Origin: Macrostomum hystrix
Taxonomy: Eukaryota; Platyhelminthes; Macrostomidae
DNA: 64,000 nt
Direction: 5' to 3'
Assembly (NCBI GenBank): GCA_950097015.1
Contig: CATNEN010000003.1
Coordinates: 8,661,501 to 8,725,500, forward strand
Shown here piece after piece: positions 55,614 through 64,000 of the stretch. How positions within the stretch are numbered: the stretch's first letter is position 1; each line of letters opens with the position of its first letter. A program made the translations under genes and the position numbers. The notes below the pieces were generated by a model. The model saw only the letters and a list, made by a program, of their open reading frames with translations, made no database searches and was not told where the DNA came from.

Positions 55614-55888
55614 CAGTGGCAGATCCAGGAATTTTGTTTTGGGGCGGTCTGTCAGGGGAGCGCCATGAGAATCACAGAGGGGGTGCCAACGGCTGAAAAA
55701 GGGCGCCAGGAGCCAAGAAAGGGCGCCAGCGGCTGAAAAACGGGAGCCAGCGGCTGAAAAAGGGGCGCCAGCGGCCGAAAAGGGGCGCCAGTGCTGCGAC
55801 TGGCGCCCCTGGTGGGGGCATCTTATTCCCATGATTAAAATTTTGGGGGGGGCGACTGCCCCCCGCCCCCCCCCTAAATCTGCCTCTG
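55614..55888. mobile_element. hAT-type MITE with 8-bp target duplication
   Basis: The ends are CAGTGGCAGATCCAGG on the left and, inverted, CAGAGGCAGATTTAGG on the right, the pattern of hAT terminal inverted repeats. It is flanked by a perfect 8-bp duplication TATACAGT (55606-55613 and 55889-55896). Inside is a short minisatellite of about 20 bp with GGGCGCCAGCGGCTGAAAA and G/C homopolymer runs. No transposase. Confidence 0.88.
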
Positions 55889-56040
55889 TATACAGTATGC
55901 ATGTACACGCGTATACATAAGGAAAATAGCCATGGCATAACAATAAAAATGTCAAAGAAACAAAATTAAACTGTTTCAGAGTTCAGAGTTAGACAGGTCA
56001 AGGTCAATTCGTGACTACTTTTCTATTAATTGCTTGCGAG

Positions 56041-56650
56041 TCACCTCAAGGCCTGGGGATACACCACATTCTTTGTTCTTCCCCTTGGTGCGAAAATGAA
56101 TAGGCCAGCTGGAGTTCCAACACGGGAGCAGGCGACATAAAGCTGCCCATGCGAGAAGCAAGGAGTCTCCAGGTTGATGCCAGCCACCTTCAGCGACTGT
56201 CCTTGAGCCTTGTTAATAGTCATCGCAAAGCACACTCTCACAGGAAACTGCAGTCGCTTAAACTGAAATGGCAGGTCCGTAGGGATAATTGGAATCCGGG
56301 GAACAAACACAGACTCTCCTCTGCCAGATCCAGTCATTATCGTGGCCTCAATCACATGTGGGAAGAGCCGCCTGACTATCAGTCTGGTGCCGTTACACAG
56401 CCTTGGCGCATTCAGGTTGCGGAGGAGCATAATTGGTGCCCCAACTTTCAGCTGCAAGTTGTGCGATGGAGTTCTAGGAGGATCTAGAGAGTTCAGAAAC
56501 TCAACAGGATACTCCACAGCGGTGTCATCAGTCAACGTTGTATCAATTGACTTGTAGGTGAAAACTGCACCTGGCAACTCCTGAAGCAGTTGGTAGTTAA
56601 TTTCGTTGGCGGCATCATTTCTAGGACACAGAATTGCCCTCTCTGACAGC
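56041..56650 (-). pseudogene. PIF1-like helicase C-terminal remnant (Helitron)
   Basis: The frame contains RAILCPRNDAANEIN, LQLKVGAPIMLLRNLN, LCNGTRLIV, FAMTINKAQGQSL and LYVACSRVG. These are the last motifs of PIF1/RecD-type SF1B helicases as found in Helitron proteins. Upstream, an in-frame TAG (near 56652) and unrelated sequence end the similarity. Walker A and B are absent, so it cannot act as a helicase. Confidence 0.85.
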
Positions 56651-57289
56651 TAGTCAACGCCAGCCTCTCTCTTTCTTCTATCCCAGGCTGGCTGGAGAGA
56701 ATATCGACCGGAGAGCCCTGCGCACTGGGACGTCACCGCACTCACCGCACTCAGTCTCAGTGCTGCTTGGGGGCCAGTAGACAGTCTAGGGGTTTGGGCT
56801 GTGTACATTCACGGCTTGAAATACAATGTACAGTCTGGGGCTTTGGCGCCCGGGGAAGGGAGGGGGTGGCTGTAATAAAATTTGGCCCGCAGAGTGGCGG
56901 AGGGGAGTTGGGGTGGCTGTCCTCGGAAAACAAAAAGTGACTCACTTTGAGATGATGCAGCTTTGCTCTGGATTGAGTAGAGATGTTCAAAATTGATGGC
57001 ATTGTTGGAAAACATGTAAAGTGTAAGTGGATCAAATTTGGAGAAAATCTGACAAAGTGGGGCGACGATATGTCGAATTGAGTGATTTTTTGACGATTTT
57101 TGAGCAGTTTTTTGCACTTTTGAGCAGGAAGAAAATGATTTTTCGGGAATTTGAGTAGCCTATTGCACTCAGCATAGGTGGTTTAAGGTATGTGCAAAGT
57201 TTGGTGCGATTTGGTTGAGCGGTTTCGGCGTCTATAAAGACAAAAGGTTGCACACACACGGACAGAGTTTTCACTTTTATATATATAGA
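56041..57289 (-). mobile_element. Truncated Helitron
   Basis: On the minus strand the element begins at 57289 with TCTATATATATAAAAGTG preceded by A, as expected for a Helitron 5' TC end. About 200 bp later it passes into AT-rich sequence. The end of a PIF1-type helicase follows at 56650-56041. The Rep part and most of the helicase are missing, so it is internally deleted. A 3' CTRR end with hairpin was not found. Confidence 0.65.
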
Positions 57290-59260
57290 TAAAACTAGGC
57301 CCCTAATTTGCATACAAACTGTATTTTAACTACATCTTTGATCTTTCAAATAGATGCTGTGCAGTTTAGTATCAGGGTGATTTGTGGCAATATTGCAGTT
57401 AGTTTTGCAGAGTTATTTTATGTTAAAATTCTTGACTTCATAAAAAAAGTTTATTTTAGCATTGGATATGGCCAAAGATAAATGACATGGCATGACAATA
57501 GTTGGTTCTAATTCAAATTCTGGTTTTGGAAATAGACAAATAATGTGGATCATTACTAGTTGGATAAAATTTAGACTATATAATGCCTTTATGCACAAAT
57601 TCAAACAACAAAATAGTCATTACTAACTGCAATATTGACTAATCTGCTACCATTCTATGCTTTTTTGTCAAGCTGACAAGCTCCTAGTATACTACTGTAG
57701 TAAGAAGTACTTTTTGTTGTATGTTAGGCTTATCAATGTTATATTCTATATAATAGGCAGGCATATGACCTGCATATCAAAGATAAATATAGATACAGGA
57801 GTGCAACATTACTTTTAGGTATCAATTCAACTTATTGGATACAAGTATTTTGTGGTTGCAGTTATGTATCTATTTCATTGTTTTAATGTTCCCAAGATAC
57901 AAAATAGATTACATAGCTACATTTGCCCTCAGATTTGTAGATATATGGCAGTAAATTGTAATATATACAAGATTGTTTTTAGTGTTAGAAATTACCATTG
58001 TAAATGCACATTTACCTATTTACATGTTTTGTAGATCATTGAAAAGACTTTCTTTGTCGTAACTAGTGGTATCCAATATATATTTGATATATAGTATATT
58101 ATATTGGTTGTAAAAGGACCCACTTCAATTCGTTTTTCTTTTATTGTTAAAAAGTACCATTATATATTTAATTATAAGTAAGTATATAATGGTATTCTAT
58201 AAATTATGTTCTTATAGAATAAATGTAAAATAGAATAAATTTTAAACAACAAACTAAAACAATATTATTATTACATAACAATATTAAACTATAATTTATA
58301 AATAAAAGAAGGAAAATAAAAAAGTATGCTATATAAACAAGTCCTTACAGGATAAATGTTAAAATCAACAAAATAAAATTAAGAAAAAATTTAAATTAAT
58401 AAGAACCCCTAGATATTGAGCATATCCAGCTAAGACCACCAAATTTTACCTGGATTTCTCTTGGGATATTCTGGGAGTCCATATACTGTCTCTTGTCAAA
58501 AAATATCCTAAAGCCTCAATTAAATTGCATAGACTATCTCCTAAAATTACATTCAACAAGTGGCAGAATCTTGCATAAAATAAAAAAAGAAATCTAACCA
58601 CTTCCTAGTCCTTATTGCATCAACTTTGCATCAGCCTCATTCTTACAGTGCTCCTCCTCTTCTAACTGTCTTTTCTTGGAAAATGGCCATACTGTGGCAC
58701 TGGTTGAAACTGTCATTGATGTTATGTTTTTCTAAATAGATGCCTCATTGGTGTATATATGTACCGTGAATGAAAGTGCATAAAAATTTTAGGAAAAGTT
58801 AGAAAACTAACTCTTCTCCTTTTTCAACCATGCTTGGGACCAGCTTTTTCGGAGTTAATGTCATGTGTCAAGTGATTGGTGGTTACTGCAAAAAATGACC
58901 AAATTGGAGGCACGGATTGAGAACAAACAAAGAAACAAATAAACTATTTGAAGGAGAAACAATGGCCCAAGTCTTAAGTGGCAGCAACAAGTTAGCAAAT
59001 TGCCTTTTATTGTGGTAATATATTCAGCTGTATAAGCTATATCAGAATAAGTTATATTTGCAATTATCCAGAGAATTGCCAGGATAATCAGCAGGATACA
59101 CTAAATCCGGATATGGGTTTAAATCCGAAAAAAGTAGATCCATATCCTTTAAATTAGGATTTGATTAGTAAGTTTTTATCATATATGCCATAAAGTATAT
59201 TCAGTTGCGTTAAACTAGACTTTTTAAACGCATATTCAACCAAGATCAGTTATCGTTTTT
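57290..59260. other. AT-rich intergenic
   Basis: No gene or tandem array. It should include the 5' region of the DNAAF10-like gene. TATCGTTTTTTTCAG ends 52 bases before its start codon and looks like a splice acceptor. Confidence 0.5.
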
Positions 59261-59317
59261 TTCAGACATTTAAATACTTTTAAGATTAATTTACAACTTC
59301 CTAAAGCAAGTGCATCA

Positions 59318-60802
59318 ATGGAGAAGCCTCAGATTATTGCTCACGTGCAGAAGTCTCTAAACTACACACTCTACGACTGCAAATGGCTGCCTGGTACTGC
59401 CAAATTTGCCGTTGTTGGCTCCCATCCGAGAGGCACTGGAGCATTACAGATGTACGAAATCGCACAGGGCGATGTTACGCTGAAGCTCGACTCGGAGAAA
59501 GCAAAATCATTCAAATGTTGCACATTTGGCGCTTCCCTACCCGGTAGAAGTCAACTAGCAACTGGGGATTTCGCTGGTCAGTTGCACATCTGGGATGTTG
59601 ACAAGCCGGAGATGCCAGTGTACTCTGTTAAAGCTCATCAGGAAATAGTCAACACAATCGATGCTGTCGGTGGCACGGTGGGCGAAGGCGCGCCCGAGGT
59701 GGCTACAGGATCTAGGGATGGTTCGGTTCGCGTCTGGGATCCCAGACAGCCAGCAGACCCAGTGGCCTGTATGGAGGCTGACGATAAGGCTACGGCCAGG
59801 TATAGCCTCTTGATTTTCGCAACTTGACCAGTAACATAATTTAGTCTTGGCCCATCCAATTAAAACACGTGCCTTTCTAAAAAAAACATTCTAATTCATC
59901 CAATCAAAACACATCTTAACTGATCCAGTTAAAACCAGTGCTATCATAGATCACCCAATCAAAACTTATCCTCGATCATCCAATCAAAACTTATCCTAGA
60001 TCATCCAATCATAACACATCCTAGCCCATCCAATCAAGACACATCCTAGCCCATCCAATCAAGACACATCCTAGCCCATCCAATCATAGCACATCCTAGC
60101 CCATCCAATCAAAACACATGCTAGCCCATCCAATCAAAACACATCCTAGCCCATCCAATCAAAACACATCCTAGCCCATCCAATCAAAACAATACAAAAC
60201 ACCAACTTTGGCACCTTCTCAGAGACTGCTGGGCAGTAGCATTCGGTGATGCGTTCAACGCCACGGAGCGTTGCCTAGTATCCGGCTACGACAATGGCGA
60301 TTTAAAGCTATTCGATCTGCGCGCAATGGCTCTGAGATGGGAGACTAATCTAAAGAATGGCATATGCGGTCTGGAGTTCGATCGTCGCGATATACCGGCT
60401 AATAAGCTAGTGGCATCAACTCTGGAAGGCAAATTTCACGTGTTCGACATGCGCACTCAGCACCCGGCTAAGGGTTTTGCTAGTCTAACCGAACGAGCTC
60501 ACAAATCTACAGTCTGGTGCGCCAGGCATTTACCCCAGAATCGCGACGTATTTATGACCTGCGGCGGATCTGGCGGCCTTTGTCTATGGCAATACAGCTA
60601 CCCCACTGCTCGCGTTGCTAAGGACTCGGATGGTATCGATTACGGCGTACCGGGCAGTGTGGCCCTGTTGCAGAATGTGACACTCAGTACACAGCCGGTC
60701 GCTTCGTTCGATTGGAGTCCAGATAAACTTGGACTCGGCGTCTGCGCTTCGTTTGATCAGTGCCTTCGAGTGCTCATTGTGACTAAACTAAATCGGCTCT
60801 GA
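59318..60802 (+). CDS. DNAAF10: WD40 protein DNAAF10/WDR92 (axonemal dynein assembly)
   Basis: Two exons, 59318-59799 and 60223-60802, joined in phase 2 (KATAR then DCWAVAFG), 353 aa. It matches the WDR92/Monad family along its whole length: [16 protein letters not shown] at the start, [101 protein letters not shown], and [19 protein letters not shown] near the end. These form a seven-bladed propeller. In the family the protein works with the R2TP-like co-chaperone machinery in the cytoplasm to assemble axonemal dyneins. Length and both ends are normal, so the gene looks intact. Confidence 0.97.
59865..60195. repeat. 25-bp minisatellite in the DNAAF10 intron
   Basis: About 12 copies of CACATCCTAGCCCATCCAAT plus CAAAA, more degenerate at the left. 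It fills most of the 423-bp intron and stops about 25 bp before the 3' splice site. Confidence 0.9.
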
Positions 60803-60844
60803 CTAAATTAAATAATTCTCTTTTGTAAGCGTTCTTTTGCCGAA

Positions 60845-60960
60845 GGGAAGTTTATCCCGTCGGACTCACCACTCAGACTCACGACATCGTACATTCCGCG
60901 TCCTTTAGCAAGACACTTAACTTCCCATGGATTCAGTTCACCCATCTGTTTAATAGTTAC
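60845..60960 (+). mobile_element. SINE fragment
   Basis: GCGTCCTTTAGCAAGACACTT and CCATGGATTCAGTTCACCCA match the body of the SINE family seen at 32519-32797. Neither the B box nor the tail is preserved. Confidence 0.4.
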
Positions 60961-61670
60961 TATTTAACTATTTAATTTGCTGTTAAACTATAAGGAACTT
61001 TCTCCCAATCGCCTTTCTGGTCTTTAAGAAAATTTTCCCCATTTCTATCTATAATATATGGAAATAACTCCTAAAGGTACTCGTAATTTGTTTCTTGGAA
61101 AATTTCTCAATAGTACCATTAGGTTTTAGGGAGAAATATCAGATGATCCCATTTACTGTTGATAGAGGTAGAACTTTTTTGCAAAAGACGTTCTGTTCTC
61201 GTTTAAGTTTCTCCCTAGACGAATTTATTTGTTAAAAAATTATCTAGCTCGTAGAGTACTAAAATTTATTGATAAGATATTTACCTTCAGAATTTATTGT
61301 TAATTTGATACTTTTATGGCAAATACTCCGTTTGCAAGCTGACTAAAATTTAACTACTTGTTAGTAGTGTATCCACTTAGCTGATTTTAAATATGGCTAC
61401 TAAATGTTTTTTCTCTTATGTGCCTACTTGATCCGTCCTTTTCCAATATTTAATACTCATTGTTTTACTTTGTTTGACTTGTTCCTTGAATTCCTTGCTT
61501 ACTAACTGTATTAGCTCAATTTACTTTTTGAATTTGTATGGAAATATTAACTAAGCAATTTCACTGCCCACTTTGAAATCTTTTTTATTCACTATTAAAA
61601 TTAGTAGTTTTTTTAACTGACCTATTATTATTAGTTTATTTACATTTTTCATTTCACTTGATAATCCTTC
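60961..61670. other. AT-rich intergenic
   Basis: No recognised feature. Confidence 0.5.
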
Positions 61671-61674
61671 TTAG

Positions 61675-64000
61675 TCTATTCCCAAACAGTCAAATTCCTT
61701 AATTGTCTATTCTCAAACAGTCTAATTCCTTAATTGTCTATTCCCAAACAGTCTAATTCCTTAATTGTCTATTCCCAAACAGTCTAATTCCTTAATAGTC
61801 TATTCCCAAACAGTCTAATTCCTTAATTGTCTATTCCCAAACAGTCTAATTCCTTAATTGTCTATTCCCAAACAGTCTAATTCCTTAATTGTCTATTCCC
61901 AAACAGTCTAATTCCTTAATTGTCTATTCCCAAACAGTCTAATTCCTTAATAGTCTATTCTCAAACAGTCTAATTCCTTAATTGTCTATTCCCAAACAGT
62001 CTAATTCCTTAATTGTCTATTCCCAAACAGTCTAATTCCTTAATTGTCTATTCTCAAACTGTCTAAACCCTAAATTGTCTATTCCCAAACAGTCTAATTC
62101 CTTAATTGTCTATTCCCAAACAGTCTAATTCCTTAATTGTCTATTCTCAAACTGTCTAAACCCTAAATTGTCTATTCCCAAACAGTCTAATTCCTTAATT
62201 GTCTATTCCCAAACAGTCTAATTCCTTAATAGTCTATTCTCAAACAGTCTAATTCCTTAATTGTCTATTCCCAAACAGTCTAATTCCTTAATTGTCTATT
62301 CCCAAACAGTCTAATTCCTTAATTGTCTATTCCCAAACAGTCTAATTCCTTAATTGTCTATTCTCAAACTGTCTAAACCCTAAATTGTCTATTCCCAAAC
62401 AGTCTAATTCCTTAATTGTCTATTCCCAAACAGTCTAATTCCTTAATAGTCTATTCTCAAACAGTCAAATTCCTTAATTGTCTATTCTCAAACTGTCTAA
62501 ACCCTAAATAGTCTATTCCCAAACAGTCTAATTCCTTAATAGTCTATTCTCAAACAGTCTAATCTCTAAATAGTCTATTCCCAAACAGTCTAATTCCTTA
62601 ATTGTCTATTCCCAAACAGTCTAATTCCTTAATTGTCTATTCCCAAACAGTCTAATTCCTTAATTGTCTATTCCCAAACAGTCTAATCTCTAAATAGTCT
62701 ATTCCCAAACAGTCTAATTCCTTAATTGTCTATTCCCAAACAGTCTAATTCCTTAATTGTCTATTCCCAAACAGTCTAATTCCTTAATTGTCTATTCTCA
62801 AACAGTCTAATCTCTAAATAGTCTATTCCCAAACAGTCTAATTCCTTAATTGTCTATTCCCAAACAGTCTAATTCCTTAATTGTCTATTCCCAAACAGTC
62901 TAATTCCTTAATTGTCTATTCCCAAACAGTCTAATTCCTTAATTGTCTATTCCCAAACAGTCTAATTCCTTAATTGTCTATTCCCAAACAGTCTAATTCC
63001 TTAATAGTCTATTCCCCACAACAGTCTAATCTCTAAATAGTCTATTCCCAAACAGTCTAATTCCTTAATTGTCTATTCCCCACAACAGTCTAATCTCTAA
63101 ATAGTCTATTCCCAAACAGTCTAATTCCTTAATAGTCTATTCCCCACAACAGTCTAATCTCTAAATAGTCTATTCCCAAACAGTCTAATTCCTTAATTGT
63201 CTATTCCCAAACAGTCTAATTCCTTAATTGTCTATTCCCAAACAGTCTAATTCCTTAATAGTCTATTCTCAAACAGTCTAATCTCTAAATAGTCTATTCC
63301 CAAACAGTCTAATTCCTTAATTGTCTATTCCCAAACAGTCTAATTCCTTAATTTTCTATTCCCAAACAGTCTAATTCCTTAATAGTCTATTCTCAAACAG
63401 TCTAATTCCTTAATTGTCTATTCCCAAACAGTCAAATTCCTTAATTGTCTATTCCCAAACAGTCTAATTCCTTAATAGTCTATTCTCAAACAGTCTAAAC
63501 CCTAAATTGTCTATTCCCAAACAGTCTAATTCCTTAATTGTCTATTCTCAAACAGTCTAAACCCTAAATTGTCTATTCCCAAACAGTCTAATTCCTTAAT
63601 AGTCTATTCCCAAACAGTCTAATTCCTTAATTGTCTATTCTCAAACAGTCTAAACCCTAAATTGTCTATTCCCACAAGTCTAATCCCTAAACAGTCAATT
63701 CCCACAACTGTCTAATCCCTAAATAATGAATTCCCACAACTGTCTAATCCCTAAATAGCCAATTCCCAGAACAGTCTAATCACAAAATAATGAATTCCCA
63801 GAACAGTATAATCCCTAAATAGTGAATTCCCAGAACAATCTAATCCCTAAATAGTTAATTCCCACGACAGTCTACTCCCTAAATAGTCTAATCCCTAATT
63901 TGTCGATTCCCAAACAGTTTAATCCCTAAATAGTTTATTTCCATAACTGTCTAATCCCTAAATAGTCGATTCCCCTAAATTGTCTAATACCTACGCAGTC
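61675..64000. repeat. 31-bp minisatellite reaching the window end
   Basis: About 75 copies of a 31-bp unit TCTATTCCCAAACAGTCTAA plus TTCCTTAATTG. Variants (CAAACTGTCTAAACCCTAAA, CCCCACAACAGTCTAATCTC) are interspersed in a partly ordered pattern. Beyond 63670 the copies diverge. The array continues past the window. Confidence 0.95.

Noticed and set aside
61675-64000. CRISPR array or telomere
   Set aside because: Head-to-tail 31-bp copies have no unique spacers, so it is not CRISPR. The unit is not a short G-rich telomere repeat, and the locus is eukaryotic.

Overview
The window is metazoan nuclear DNA. It has intron-rich genes with GT-AG introns, poly-Gln/poly-Ala coding runs, a Toll-like receptor, two cilia-associated genes (MYCBPAP-like and DNAAF10/WDR92-like), tRNA-derived SINE-like repeats, a hAT-type MITE and a Helitron remnant. 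Several start codons sit just downstream of pyrimidine-AG acceptor-like sequences. That would fit spliced-leader trans-splicing, as in flatworms and some other spiralians, but the species cannot be fixed from sequence alone. A striking property is the number of minisatellites (12 to 104 bp units), many lying inside introns close to splice sites.

Layout, left to right: minisatellites (0.2-2.8 kb). A five-exon plus-strand gene (3.0-8.3 kb) encodes a 1296-aa Gln/Pro-rich nuclear protein with a CECR2-like DDT/WHIM N-terminus and BCL9/Legless-like HD1 and HD2 motifs. A 27-bp array (9.4-10.6 kb) follows. A five-exon plus-strand PDIA5-like disulfide isomerase (11.5-16.5 kb) has three CPHC thioredoxin domains and ends in KDEL. 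Convergent to it is a two-exon minus-strand Toll-like receptor (17.2-20.2 kb), followed by decayed or duplicated TLR pieces (21.1-22.2 kb). A 16-exon minus-strand MYCBPAP homologue (22.3-35.9 kb) carries a single-exon C-type lectin gene nested on the same strand in its fourteenth intron (the next to last).

The region from about 38 to 54 kb looks like a mobile element. It is bounded by inverted terminal regions of about 400 bp, each containing a tRNA-like segment with A and B boxes; the right one is tandemly triplicated. Inside are a plus-strand gene with a CRESS-Rep-like SF3 helicase and an N-terminal PIP-box-like motif, a minus-strand zinc-finger/tyrosine-recombinase-like gene, and an unrecognised 139-aa gene between two large iteron-like arrays. 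Each array unit of about 95-105 bp contains the palindrome TATTTTCGCGAAAATA. Direct repeats at 38.15 and 53.8 kb bracket the whole. I see no capsid, DNA polymerase or reverse transcriptase gene. I read it as a candidate, possibly undescribed, recombinase-plus-helicase element with its own replication origin arrays.

The right part holds a MITE-like insertion, a hAT MITE with a perfect 8-bp target duplication, a truncated Helitron with a PIF1-type helicase remnant, a two-exon DNAAF10/WDR92 gene (59.3-60.8 kb), and a long 31-bp minisatellite that runs to the window end. Exon joins given for all multi-exon genes were checked by hand for GT/AG and reading phase. No alignment search was possible.
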